The notes below the pieces were generated by a model that did no database searches, was not told the origin of the DNA, and was given only the letters and a program-made list of their open reading frames with translations. Of a DNA stretch of 64,000 nucleotides, positions 8,356 to 17,449 are shown piece after piece (within the stretch, counting starts at the first letter, position 1; each line of letters begins with the position of its first letter). This stretch comes from Bacteroides sp. MSB163 (GTDB lineage Bacteria > Bacteroidota > Bacteroidia > Bacteroidales > Bacteroidaceae), in assembly GCF_036416795.1 (NCBI RefSeq), contig NZ_CP143867.1:5820001-5884000 (forward strand), given 5' to 3'. The translations under genes and the position numbers were made by a program.

Positions 8356-9648
8356 ATGGAATTTATTATTATTCTATTTTTATTAGTGCTGAACGGTGTC
8401 TTTGCCATGTATGAAATAGCGTTGGTGTCATCCAGCAAAGCACGACTCGAAACCCTCGCAGGAAAGGGAAACAAAAGAGCCAAAGGAGTACTGAAACAGT
8501 TGGAAGAGCCCGAGAAATTTCTTTCTACCATTCAAATTGGTATCACGCTTATCGGTATTGTATCCGGTGCTTTCGGTGGTGTAGCCATTGCCGACAATGT
8601 AGCACCGTTATTTGCCTCCATTCCTGGACTTGCTCCCTATGCTAAAGACCTTGCCATGATTACAACAGTGGCAATCATTACGTACCTTTCACTCATCATC
8701 GGTGAGTTGGTACCCAAGTCCATAGCACTGAGTAATCCGGAACGATATGCAACTCTACTTAGTCCGGTCATGATTTTACTGACTAAAGTGTCTTATCCAT
8801 TCGTCTGTTTACTCAGTTTCTCAACCAAGATAGTGAATAAACTAATCGGCCTGAACAATGGAGAAGAACGTCCCATGACACAGGAAGAATTAAAAATGAT
8901 TCTGCACCAAAGTTCAGAACAGGGTGTTATTGATAAGGAGGAAACGGAAATGTTACGGGACGTATTCCGATTCTCTGATAAGCGGGCCAATGAATTGATG
9001 ACTTACCGTCGCGACCTTGTCGTACTACATCCCACATACACACGTGATGAAGTACTACACATTATCCGCGAACAACATTTCAGCAAATACCTGTTGGTAG
9101 AGAAAGGAAAAGATGATATTATCGGAGTAGTGTCCGTCAAAGATATTATTCTGATGTTAGGCAATGATCACCCCTTCGATTTACGTGGTATCGCACGCTC
9201 TCCCCTGTTTATTCCGGAAAGTTTATATGCCAAGAAAGTTTTAGAGCTAGTTAAGAAGAACAAAAATAAGTTCGGAGTTGTTGTAGACGAGTATGGTAAC
9301 ACAGCAGGCATTATCACCTTGCACGATCTGACAGAAAGTATCTTCGGAGACATCCTTGAAGAAAACGAAATGGAAGAAGAAGATATCGTCACCCGGCAAG
9401 ATGGTTCGATGCTCGTTGAGGCTTCTATGAATGTAGATGATTTTATGGAAGAGATGGGTATCCTGAGCTATGATGATCTGAAAGAAGAAGACTTTACCAC
9501 ACTAAGCGGTCTCGCCATGTTCCTCATCGGGCGGGTACCTAAAGCAGGAGACTTGTTCAATTACAAGAACCTACAGTTTGAAGTTGTGGACATGGATCGT
9601 GGACGAGTGGATAAACTGCTCGTTATCAAAAAAGAAGAGGAAGAATAG
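8356..9648 (+). CDS. CNNM/CorC (HlyC) family membrane transporter
   Basis: A 430-residue inner-membrane protein. The N-terminal DUF21 domain (about 1-185) has three to four membrane segments, starting with MEFIIILFLLVLNGVFAMYE and including TYLSLIIGELVPKSIAL. Two CBS repeats (about 205-330, with MTYRRDLVVL and GVVVDEYGNTAGIITLHDL) and a C-terminal CorC_HlyC domain (about 345-425) follow. Relatives take part in Mg2+/Co2+ efflux or Na+-coupled Mg2+ transport; older annotations call them hemolysins. The start is the ATG at 8356, not the upstream TTG, because a promoter box overlaps the TTG. Confidence 0.9.
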   Translation: MEFIIILFLLVLNGVFAMYEIALVSSSKARLETLAGKGNKRAKGVLKQLEEPEKFLSTIQIGITLIGIVSGAFGGVAIADNVAPLFASIPGLAPYAKDLAMITTVAIITYLSLIIGELVPKSIALSNPERYATLLSPVMILLTKVSYPFVCLLSFSTKIVNKLIGLNNGEERPMTQEELKMILHQSSEQGVIDKEETEMLRDVFRFSDKRANELMTYRRDLVVLHPTYTRDEVLHIIREQHFSKYLLVEKGKDDIIGVVSVKDIILMLGNDHPFDLRGIARSPLFIPESLYAKKVLELVKKNKNKFGVVVDEYGNTAGIITLHDLTESIFGDILEENEMEEEDIVTRQDGSMLVEASMNVDDFMEEMGILSYDDLKEEDFTTLSGLAMFLIGRVPKAGDLFNYKNLQFEVVDMDRGRVDKLLVIKKEEEE

Positions 9649-9688
9649 TGTGAATTTGCATTATATATTAACTTAAACCATTAAAGCA

Positions 9689-10168
9689 ATGAAAAAAGTA
9701 ATGATGATTGCAGCCATCGCTGCTGCATTGGTATCCTGCCAATCAAAAGGAACCCAAAACAATGATTCCACCGTAGGTGAAGGAGTGTTGACAGTTGCCG
9801 GAAATGATTCTTCTGCCGTAGCCGTATACGAAGGTCTTCTTCCTGCTGCCGACGGTCCGGGTATCCAATACGTATTGAGCGTGGACAGTGTAGGTCCTGA
9901 TGGAGAAAGCGGTTATACTTTGGTTACTACTTACTTGGATGCGGAAGGGCAAGGAAAGAACAAGAGCTTCACTTCCAAAGGTAAGAAACAAGTCATCAAG
10001 AAAACAGTGAACAACAAACAAAAGACAGCCTACAAACTGACACCGAGCGATGGTGACGCTCCTGTCTACTTCGTAGTAGTGAACGATACCACTTTACGTT
10101 TGGTTAACGATAGTCTGCAAGAAGCTGTCAGCGACTTGAACTACGATATTATTCAAGTGAAGAAATAA
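9689..10168 (+). CDS. NlpE-like lipoprotein without the CxxC motif
   Basis: A 159-residue lipoprotein (lipobox Cys17, LVSCQS). Residues 45-150 resemble the N-terminal domain of NlpE (copper-resistance/envelope-stress lipoprotein): YEGLLPAADGPGIQY corresponds to the NlpE segment that normally carries CADC; here both Cys are absent (AADG). The adhesion-sensing or redox role of E. coli NlpE should not be assumed. It lies 40 bp after the CNNM gene and ends in a strong terminator. Confidence 0.72.
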   Translation: MKKVMMIAAIAAALVSCQSKGTQNNDSTVGEGVLTVAGNDSSAVAVYEGLLPAADGPGIQYVLSVDSVGPDGESGYTLVTTYLDAEGQGKNKSFTSKGKKQVIKKTVNNKQKTAYKLTPSDGDAPVYFVVVNDTTLRLVNDSLQEAVSDLNYDIIQVKK

Positions 10169-10188
10169 TCAGCAAAACATTTATGTGG

Positions 10189-10224
10189 AGAGGAGCTAAA
10201 CAAGAGTTAGCTCCTCTTTTTTAT
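10189..10224 (+). terminator. Rho-independent terminator after the NlpE-like gene
   Basis: Stem GAGGAGCTAA (10190-10199) with TTAGCTCCTC (10207-10216), a 7-nt loop, then a T-run from 10217. It closes the CNNM/NlpE-like transcript and separates it from the carbohydrate genes. Confidence 0.9.
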
Positions 10225-10361
10225 TTCCTTTTAGAACATATCACACCGGAATTTCAAACTAACAAAACAATAAATCATATTTCTCACATCAAAACATACT
10301 GGTTGAAACAATATATATAATGATTGGAACAATATTTTAAGTCATACATTACCTTAACGCG

Positions 10362-10369
10362 TACCTTTG
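10362..10369 (+). promoter_or_regulatory. Probable -7 promoter box for the UroD-like gene
   Basis: TACCTTTG matches TAnnTTTG, 31 bp before the ATG at 10401. No convincing -33 box was seen. The rest of the 10225-10400 gap is AT-rich with nothing recognisable. Confidence 0.5.
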
Positions 10370-10400
10370 TTCTATCGAATCCAATGAAAAACAGAATCCC

Positions 10401-11408
10401 ATGAAAAGAGTACTATTTATATTGTTTTGCTTCACGACATTAGTTCAGGCACAAATTCCCACCAATAAGCGGGAAGTAATGCAGCAATTCCTGTCAGGTA
10501 CATTAGACGAATCGTATGTACCAGCAGCATTTTTCATGCATTTCGGAAAAGATGCACGCACCGGAGAAAAAGCTATAGATGCACATTTACGTTATTTTCT
10601 TTCCACAGGTATGGATTTCGTAAAAATCCAGTTCGAACAAGGATATGGACGTATTCGGATTGAGAAATCAGAAGATTGGGAACTAATTAAACCACTTCCC
10701 TTAGACTTCTTTACTCCAACATTGGAAATAGTAAATGACATTTACGATATTGCCGGTGCCAATGCGATGATATTACCCACTGTTTATTCTCCATTCCAAA
10801 TGCTGATACAAAGCGTAGGAGCTAAAACTGTGATAGCATATGCTAAAACAGAACCGGAACGAGTGAAAAAAGCACTCGAATATTTTACTGAAGCACTTAT
10901 CGGATATGTAAAAGCGTGTAAAAAGATTGGTGTAGATGGGTTTTACACACCTACACAAGGGGGAGAAATTAAATTTTATGAAGTACCCGGATTCTTTGAG
11001 ACCTTCGTTAAACCATATGACATAAGAGTCATGCAGGAATGTAATACCCAAACCCAGCTTAATATACTCCATATTTGTGACTACGAAGGCAAGTATGACG
11101 ATTTAACTCGTTTTGTATCATATCCGGGCCAAATAATTAATGCACCCTGTGAAGTAGCCGACCAGCCTTTCAGTCTACAAGCATGCGAACAATTATTTAA
11201 GCGCCCGGCAATGGGAGGACTATATCGTAAAGGCGCTATATTAAAAGGAAGTTCTGATGAAATAGCAAAAGAAATATATGAATTAAAGAAATCTTTGAAA
11301 GGGAAACGATTTATTTTAGGGGCAGATTGTACAATCTTGCCTCAAACACCAATGGATAACATCAGAACTGCTATTAAAACATCACATCATACTCGTAATA
11401 TAGAATAA
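10401..11408 (+). CDS. Exported UroD/MtaA-like protein with an HxC...C zinc-site pattern
   Basis: A 335-residue protein of the uroporphyrinogen decarboxylase superfamily. Unlike true HemE it begins with a signal peptide (MKRVLFILFCFTTLVQA), so it should leave the cytoplasm. His224 and Cys226 (ILHICDYEG) together with Cys310 (LGADCTILPQTP) fit the HxC-Xn-C zinc site of MtaA/MtbA-type corrinoid methyltransferases; GVDGFYTPTQGGE is a typical UroD-fold segment. It stands directly upstream of a PL6 lyase, with a terminator-like hairpin between them. The role is unknown. Haem synthesis is unlikely, and an envelope role in methylated-sugar handling is only a guess. Confidence 0.75.
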   Translation: MKRVLFILFCFTTLVQAQIPTNKREVMQQFLSGTLDESYVPAAFFMHFGKDARTGEKAIDAHLRYFLSTGMDFVKIQFEQGYGRIRIEKSEDWELIKPLPLDFFTPTLEIVNDIYDIAGANAMILPTVYSPFQMLIQSVGAKTVIAYAKTEPERVKKALEYFTEALIGYVKACKKIGVDGFYTPTQGGEIKFYEVPGFFETFVKPYDIRVMQECNTQTQLNILHICDYEGKYDDLTRFVSYPGQIINAPCEVADQPFSLQACEQLFKRPAMGGLYRKGAILKGSSDEIAKEIYELKKSLKGKRFILGADCTILPQTPMDNIRTAIKTSHHTRNIE

Positions 11409-11488
11409 ATCATAGGCTTTTTAAATTCACAGTTAGTTGGTAAATAGGTATTATATCTCATAGGTTATTTTAGGTAGATTGTTGACCG

Positions 11489-11520
11489 AAAAGCGGTTGT
11501 TGTGAGACAGTCGCTTTTTA
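11489..11520 (+). terminator. Probable terminator between the UroD-like and PL6 genes
   Basis: AAAAGCGGTTGT (11489-11500) pairs with ACAGTCGCTTTT (11507-11518), including two G-U pairs, followed by T-rich sequence. It overlaps a GTG at 11502, which is therefore not the start of the PL6 gene. Confidence 0.6.
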
Positions 11521-11552
11521 TTCTTTTGTATTATCTAAATTATATAAATATC

Positions 11553-12953
11553 ATGAATAAGAAATCATTTGTATCCACTATTATTGCAATAATACTCGTT
11601 TGTCCGGTTTTGGCGGTAACACACACCTTCACACCAACCGACATCGACAGTTTAAAGACCAAGATGTCTGACGGATCTTTACAACCTGGTGATACCCTGC
11701 TTTTACAAGATGGAATCTATTCACATCTTGGTAAGGTTAGTTTTACAGGAAATGGAACAGTAGATTATCCAATTATACTGAGGGCAGCGAATACCGGAAA
11801 GGCTATTATATCCGGAACAACAGAAATACGTATGGCAGGCAGTTATCTACAATTGGAGGGACTCTACTTTCATAAAGCCTGGGCATCTGACTTTGAGATG
11901 ATAGAATTTCAACTGGATAAAGAACACCCAGCCACTCATTGCCGAATTACCCAATGTGCCATTGATGATTGCAATGACCCTGCCAAAGGAGAGAAACCGG
12001 GAGGAGGAACAGAAAACTGGATTGGGCTACATGGAAACAATAATCGTATAGACCACTGTTATTTTGCCAATAAACGTGCCCGTGGACTGGTTATACAAAT
12101 TACAGTAGAAGACGGTGGAGATCACAATCACCACCAGATAGATCATAATGTATTTGGTTATCGGAAACCCTTCGGGGGCAATGGTGCGGAAATCATACGC
12201 GTGGGTAACTCCTGGTCATCGCAACTGCCTTCCTACAGTATCATCGAAGAAAATATATTCTATCATTGCGACGGAGAAAATGAGATTATTTCAGTAAAAT
12301 CCGGTTTCAACATCGTACGCCGTAACTTGTTTTACGAATCGCGTGGCGGATTAGTATGTCGTCACGGTCACAACAATATTATAGATTCCAATGTAATCAT
12401 TGGCAATCATCTGCCTGCTACTTTAGGCATCCGCATCATCAATCAAGGACATATTGTCAGCAATAATTACGTGGAAAGTGTAACAGGAAAAGGCTCCGGT
12501 GCCGCCTTTATATTACGCATGGGAGTATATGAACGCCCCAATACACCCGAAGATTATGAGGACGAAAAACTTAAATCGTATCACCGGGCAGCAGATATTG
12601 ACATTGCTTTTAATACTTTCGTCGATTGTGCCGAACTGAACTTTGGAGACGGACGAGGAGATAAGGAACCACGGAATGTACGTTTTGCTCACAACCGAAT
12701 TTATTCTCCGAATACTGTTTCCAATATCAAAATCAGTAATCCTACAATATTTCCCGGTATTACATTTATCAATAACTTCTGCCAGTTCAAAAATAATGAA
12801 TCACCCGATGTAAAAGGATTCCAAATTACTACATTCAATACTGAACAAATAAAAGCTCAACGGCGCCAAGCTGTTTCCCCCATAGATTGCGGAACCTCTT
12901 GGCACAACGTTGAGCTAAGTGAAATGAAGACTCTTACAGAATTAATGAATTAG
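11553..12953 (+). CDS. PL6 polysaccharide lyase (chondroitinase B/alginate lyase family)
   Basis: A 466-residue exported right-handed beta-helix lyase. The signal peptide is residues 1-21. The catalytic pair of the family is seen as Lys249 (IISVKSG) and Arg270 (LVCRHGHNN), with the same 21-residue spacing as in chondroitinase B. NEIISV and GNNNRIDHCYF are typical. Family members cleave alginate (polyM, polyMG) or dermatan sulfate by beta-elimination; the specificity cannot be decided here. The ATG at 11553 gives a good signal peptide; the upstream GTG lies in a hairpin. It is convergent with the GH2 gene. Confidence 0.88.
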   Translation: MNKKSFVSTIIAIILVCPVLAVTHTFTPTDIDSLKTKMSDGSLQPGDTLLLQDGIYSHLGKVSFTGNGTVDYPIILRAANTGKAIISGTTEIRMAGSYLQLEGLYFHKAWASDFEMIEFQLDKEHPATHCRITQCAIDDCNDPAKGEKPGGGTENWIGLHGNNNRIDHCYFANKRARGLVIQITVEDGGDHNHHQIDHNVFGYRKPFGGNGAEIIRVGNSWSSQLPSYSIIEENIFYHCDGENEIISVKSGFNIVRRNLFYESRGGLVCRHGHNNIIDSNVIIGNHLPATLGIRIINQGHIVSNNYVESVTGKGSGAAFILRMGVYERPNTPEDYEDEKLKSYHRAADIDIAFNTFVDCAELNFGDGRGDKEPRNVRFAHNRIYSPNTVSNIKISNPTIFPGITFINNFCQFKNNESPDVKGFQITTFNTEQIKAQRRQAVSPIDCGTSWHNVELSEMKTLTELMN

Positions 12954-13137
12954 TAGTCCATCACCAATGTAATTCACTTGATGTTTGGTATCTGTTGTGT
13001 AATGTAAAGCTACCATAAGAAACAGATTCAAAGAATATAAGAGAACAGATAGAATCTCTTTTACTACCCAACAGGCAGGTATACTAAGAAAGTCCTCTCC
13101 GCCCCATATCGTATTTCTCCAATTTATACTCATAACA

Positions 13138-15759
13138 TTATTCTACCTTTAACGCAACCTTTTGTTTCGGAAGCCCCTTAGATTCTACTGTAAGTAGTAC
13201 TTTTCCCTGCTTCATATACTGGCTACGCAAAATGACTAATGCCAAACCGTTATAAGCATCTCTTTCTGATAACTGGAATGGTAATAAACTTGTTGCATCT
13301 CCATTATCTGTAGCTATAATGTCAGCAGGCCCTGTTACAGAAAACTTCAAATGATTCTTAGAACGAGGCACAACACGACCTTGAGAGTCCACAACAGCTA
13401 CACGGATAAATGATAAATCAGTACCATCACTTTTAAGCTCTGTTTTCTCTGCCGTTACTTGTAAAGCAGCTGGTTTTCCAGTGGTCTCTACAAGCTCTTC
13501 CGCCCATTTCTGACCGTTCTTATAAGCTATGGCTTTCAAACTTCCCGGTTCATAACGTACATCATCCCAGGTCAAACGATCATACGAATGAGCTTTCTCT
13601 CTACGTCCCAGCGACTTACCATTCAAAAACAGTTCAACAGCATCTCCCGAAGTATAAATATGAACGGGAGTTATTTCACCAATCCGCTCTTCCCAGTTCC
13701 AATGAGGCAATATATGCACAGTGGGCACATCAGGGCGCCAGTAGCTCTTATAGTTGTAATAACGATCCTTCGGAAAACCGCATAAATCGACAATACCAAA
13801 ATAAGAACTGCGGGAAGGTGTTTTAATTTTGCCTAACTTTTCCAATTCCTTTCTAGCCTTTTCTAATTCATTCGGATCACTGAAGTTCAACAGATTGGTT
13901 AGGTCTTTATTATAAGGAGTAGGTTCGCCCAAATAATCGAATCCAGTCCACACAAACTCACCACTCATAAACAGATATTCTTCATTCATTTTAAATTGAA
14001 CCTCAGGAGCACATCCCCATCCTATAGTTGTCATATCATATGATGAAAGCTGGAAACCGGCACGACTGTCTTCAACTTTGGTCGTCACCGGAAAAAAATA
14101 TTCCCCTCGCGAACTCGTTGCAGAAGAAGTCTCGCTGGCATGATAACGGCGAGTCGGATTGTACTCTTTAAAAAGTGGATAAGTGTTATGAAAATAGTTC
14201 AAACCAAATATATCCACCTGATTCACTATATCCCGGAAAACGGCATCCCGCTTATTACATCCAAGCGATGTAGGACGTGTAGGATCTTCGTCATGGCAGT
14301 ATGCCGTCAGATTACGAGCTATTATAATACCTTGATCAGTCATCTGGTCAGGCACCTCATTACCTATACTCCACATTATAACCGAAGGATGATTACGGTA
14401 ATGGCGTACCAGCGAACGCATATCCGCTTCACTCCAATCATCAAAAAGAAGGTTGTAATCATTCTTACGTTTTCCTTTCTGCCAGGTATCCGCCAACTCC
14501 AGTTGCATCATCAGTCCCATACGGTCACAAAGAGCCACTAACTCCGGTGCGGGAGGGTTGTGGGAAGTCCGAATGGCATTTGCACCCATTTCTTTCATTA
14601 TACGTAATTGTCTTTCGGCAGCCACTTCATTGAAAGCCGCTCCCAAAGCACCTAAATCATGGTGCATACACACGCCTTTGATTGTAACTTTCTGTCCATT
14701 AAGCATAAATCCCTGATCATGCGTGAACTCAATTGTACGAATTCCAAAAGGAGTTTCATAACTATCCATTTCCTTTCCATCCATGAATACCCTACTGACC
14801 GCTACATAACAATTCGGAGTATCGATATCCCACAACTTCGGTTTATCTACTTTAAATTGAAAGCGCGCGCTCGACCAGCTATCTTTTTTAATCGCAATAT
14901 CCTTAGTCATACTTTGAGTCACTTCTTCCCCCACAGGACGTCCATCTTTCCCTTGCAGATATACACTTGTCTGCAACTTTACCTGAACATCTTTTCCAGC
15001 ATGATTCTCAATATTCACTCCCATTTCCATAACAGCAATTTTTGAATCAACCTGCTGGTTTCGTACAAAAGTTCCCCATTGCTCCACATGGACAGGAGAC
15101 GTTTTCACTAACCATACATTCCGATAAATGCCACTACCCGGATACCAACGTGAAGTATCGTCCGGATTATCCAATCGAATAGCCAACACATTCTTTTGTC
15201 CTGCCTTTATATAAGGTGTCAGATCAAGACGAAAAGAAGCATAGCCATAAGGCCATCCACCCACATATTGCCCGTTACACCACACGGAAGCGTATGACAT
15301 CGCCCCATCAATATCAAGATAAATTTGTTTTCCGGCATCATCCTGCGATAATTCCAGCGTTTTACGATACCAGCGTATCCCCCAATAAGGTAACTTTCCA
15401 GTCGAACCGTTATAGTCAATATTGAAAGGTCCTTCAATAGCCCAATCATGGGGTAAATTCAAATGTCGCCATTCACTATCATCAAAATCAGATTTTACAT
15501 AGGCTATATTTTCTCCCGGATTGCCTTCCGGCCTCTGATACCTCTTTCCGAATATAATAAAACCGTTGGCACAAGGTAATAAATAAGGCTTTAGTTGAGA
15601 GTAATGTAATGCAGCACCTGTCCCATTCGGATCATCTATCTGATAACGCCAATCACGATTAATGTTTATGCGCTCACGCACCATTGAAGTATTTGCACAA
15701 ACAACATCTCGCGCCACAATGAGTACAAAACTCAATAAAATAAGAAATCTGTTTTTCAT
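13138..15759 (-). CDS. GH2 glycoside hydrolase (beta-galactosidase-like)
   Basis: An 873-residue exported enzyme (signal peptide about 1-22). A sugar-binding jelly-roll (about 30-220), Ig-like domain (220-345) and TIM barrel (350-650) are followed by C-terminal Ig-like domains of the DUF4982 type. The acid/base is Glu468 (MWSIGNEVPDQ); the nucleophile is probably the Glu in MSGEFVWTGFDYLGEP. TSHNPPAPELV is the GH2 signature. Members remove beta-galactosyl, glucuronyl or other residues, so the sugar is uncertain. Its promoter box is at 15786-15793, divergent from the recombinase. Confidence 0.9.
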   Translation of the reverse strand: MKNRFLILLSFVLIVARDVVCANTSMVRERININRDWRYQIDDPNGTGAALHYSQLKPYLLPCANGFIIFGKRYQRPEGNPGENIAYVKSDFDDSEWRHLNLPHDWAIEGPFNIDYNGSTGKLPYWGIRWYRKTLELSQDDAGKQIYLDIDGAMSYASVWCNGQYVGGWPYGYASFRLDLTPYIKAGQKNVLAIRLDNPDDTSRWYPGSGIYRNVWLVKTSPVHVEQWGTFVRNQQVDSKIAVMEMGVNIENHAGKDVQVKLQTSVYLQGKDGRPVGEEVTQSMTKDIAIKKDSWSSARFQFKVDKPKLWDIDTPNCYVAVSRVFMDGKEMDSYETPFGIRTIEFTHDQGFMLNGQKVTIKGVCMHHDLGALGAAFNEVAAERQLRIMKEMGANAIRTSHNPPAPELVALCDRMGLMMQLELADTWQKGKRKNDYNLLFDDWSEADMRSLVRHYRNHPSVIMWSIGNEVPDQMTDQGIIIARNLTAYCHDEDPTRPTSLGCNKRDAVFRDIVNQVDIFGLNYFHNTYPLFKEYNPTRRYHASETSSATSSRGEYFFPVTTKVEDSRAGFQLSSYDMTTIGWGCAPEVQFKMNEEYLFMSGEFVWTGFDYLGEPTPYNKDLTNLLNFSDPNELEKARKELEKLGKIKTPSRSSYFGIVDLCGFPKDRYYNYKSYWRPDVPTVHILPHWNWEERIGEITPVHIYTSGDAVELFLNGKSLGRREKAHSYDRLTWDDVRYEPGSLKAIAYKNGQKWAEELVETTGKPAALQVTAEKTELKSDGTDLSFIRVAVVDSQGRVVPRSKNHLKFSVTGPADIIATDNGDATSLLPFQLSERDAYNGLALVILRSQYMKQGKVLLTVESKGLPKQKVALKVE

Positions 15760-15785
15760 ATTATTCTGTTAAATTGTTAACCCTA

Positions 15786-15793
15786 CAAAAGTA
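15786..15793 (-). promoter_or_regulatory. Probable -7 promoter box for the GH2 gene
   Basis: TACTTTTG on the minus strand matches TAnnTTTG and lies 26 bp before the ATG at 15759. Confidence 0.5.
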
Positions 15794-15888
15794 AGGAATA
15801 AACAAATAGACGATTATCAATATTATCTATGTTTCTGTTAATACCGTCTCAAATATCTTTTAATGTGGACCTTATTTATCAACTTTGT

Positions 15889-15901
15889 ATGCAAATTGCA
15901 T
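15889..15901. promoter_or_regulatory. Short palindrome upstream of the recombinase gene
   Basis: ATGCAAATTGCAT is a perfect 13-bp palindrome 53 bp before the recombinase ATG, in the divergent promoter region. It could be an operator; no protein is implied. Confidence 0.3.
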
Positions 15902-15954
15902 GTTACTAAATACAATATCAATTCATAGTTAATAACCAACAAATTTAAAAAGCC

Positions 15955-17187
15955 ATGTACAAATATTCTAAGGATGGAGTTTCCGTACTCACAGTATTAG
16001 ATAAAAGGAAACAAAAAATGAATGGATTATTTCCCATAAAAGTACAAGTTATCCACAACAGAAAACAAAAATATTACTCCACCGGGCAAGAAGTTTCTAT
16101 TAGAGACTGGGAAGTATTACCACATACCAAAAATCGTCACTTATCTGAAGTACGGCGTAACATCGAAAATAGTTTTTCTTTAATCAGGCAACAAATCGAA
16201 TTTCTATCTTTCCAAGGTGAATTTCATTTTGACATCCTAAATGCACGCTTAGGCAGATACTCTGATTTTTCAGTCAATGCCTTATTTCATAAAAAGTTGG
16301 AGGATTTAAAGGAAAATGGACAAGCCAATACTTATCTGTCTTATAAAGGATCACTAAACAAAATAGAACAGTTTGCAGGAAAACACATTTCTTTTCATGA
16401 AATTACCATCAACTGGTTAAACCGTTTTGAGCATCACTTATCCGCATCAGGAATCAGTTACTCCAGTATGGGATTCTATTTCAGAAACTTAAAATGCATT
16501 CTTAATATAGCACGTAAAGACGGTATCATTAAGGAAAGTCAGTATCCTTTCGGAAAAGGGAAATATGAAGTACCCACCGGATGTGGACGCAAATTAGCAT
16601 TAACCCTGAAAGAAATCAAGAAAATTATTACTTATAATGACGGAACCCCAAAGACTGAATTTTATCGTGATCTGTGGTTTTTTTCTTATTTATGTAATGG
16701 TATTAATTTTCGTGATTTATTATATCTGCAATACTCCAATATCATCAATGGTGAAATCTGCTTCATACGTGCAAAAACAGCCCGAAATACCAAACACAGT
16801 AAGATTATCCATGCAGTCATCACGCCCGAAATGCAAAAGATAATAGAGAAGTGGGGCAATCCACCCACGTCACCCGAAACTTATATCTTTCCTTTTGCTA
16901 CCGGAAAAGAGAATCCTTTTGAAAGAGTAAAACTGGTAAGAGAAGTGGTCACCGAATGTAATCAGATACTTTACAAGATTTCTCATAAGACAGGCATTCC
17001 ACGCGTCACGACCTATGCAGCACGTCACTCCTTCGCAACAGTGTTAAAACGCAGTGGCGTCAATATTTCCTATATATCCGAAAGTCTTGGACATTCCAAT
17101 TTAGCCATTACAGAAAACTATCTCGCAAGTTTTGAAGCTGAAGAAAGGAAAAAGAATTCAATACTCTTAACAAGGTTCGATCTATAA
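15955..17187 (+). CDS. Tyrosine site-specific recombinase, probable SusC/D invertase
   Basis: A 410-residue integrase-type recombinase. It has an N-terminal arm-binding domain (about 1-95), a SAM-like core-binding domain (about 105-200) and a catalytic domain (215-400). Active-site residues: Arg253 (INFRDLL), Lys274 (RAKTARN), Arg357 (YAARHSFAT; the usual His of HxxR is Tyr354), His380 (LGHSNLA) and nucleophile Tyr389 (ENYLASF). The gene appears intact. It ends 107 bp before the left copy of the ~155-bp inverted repeat that overlaps the start of SusC-A, and lies outside the segment between the repeats. No tRNA, excisionase, mobilisation or phage gene is nearby, which argues for a resident invertase over a mobile-element integrase. 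Confidence 0.9.
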   Translation: MYKYSKDGVSVLTVLDKRKQKMNGLFPIKVQVIHNRKQKYYSTGQEVSIRDWEVLPHTKNRHLSEVRRNIENSFSLIRQQIEFLSFQGEFHFDILNARLGRYSDFSVNALFHKKLEDLKENGQANTYLSYKGSLNKIEQFAGKHISFHEITINWLNRFEHHLSASGISYSSMGFYFRNLKCILNIARKDGIIKESQYPFGKGKYEVPTGCGRKLALTLKEIKKIITYNDGTPKTEFYRDLWFFSYLCNGINFRDLLYLQYSNIINGEICFIRAKTARNTKHSKIIHAVITPEMQKIIEKWGNPPTSPETYIFPFATGKENPFERVKLVREVVTECNQILYKISHKTGIPRVTTYAARHSFATVLKRSGVNISYISESLGHSNLAITENYLASFEAEERKKNSILLTRFDL

Positions 17188-17294
17188 AACAAATATATAT
17201 ATGTAAATAGCATGTTCCGTAGTGACGGACAAAAGCCATTTCAATTTCTTTCTTTTCATAAAATCAGAAAGATAACTGCTTTTCGTAGACAGAG

Positions 17295-17449
17295 TTAAAA
17301 ATGATGTATTGATATTATGTAAAAACAATCAAATCATGAACAACTCAAAAAGAATTTCAGGTGAAATCCCTTGTTAATTTAAGTCTAATTTAAAAAAGTA
17401 GTTTAATGAAAAAGAAAGAACACAAATCGAAATCGCTATTATGGCGGTT
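17295..17449 (+). repeat. Left copy of the ~155-bp inverted repeat at the start of SusC-A
   Basis: Two identical blocks, 36 bp (17295-17330) and 114 bp (17336-17449), are separated by 5 differing bases. They match the reverse complement of 51988-52141. The repeat covers 111 bp of 5' UTR, the ATG at 17406 and the first 14-15 codons (MKKKEHKSKSLLWR). Identity stops abruptly after GGCGGTT. No consensus TAnnTTTG box is visible inside it, so the promoter may lie outside, at 17188-17294. Confidence 0.92.

Noticed and set aside
10401..11408. HemE (haem biosynthesis uroporphyrinogen decarboxylase)
   Set aside because: It has a signal peptide, an MtaA-like HxC...C pattern and a glycan-gene neighbourhood.
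15955..17187. Integrase of a prophage or conjugative element
   Set aside because: No att-like direct repeats, tRNA target, structural, relaxase or transfer genes were found on either side.
17295..17449. Repeat explained only by conserved SusC leader coding
   Set aside because: Most of the identity is in non-coding 5' UTR and stops abruptly within the signal peptide, while the rest of the two genes has diverged.
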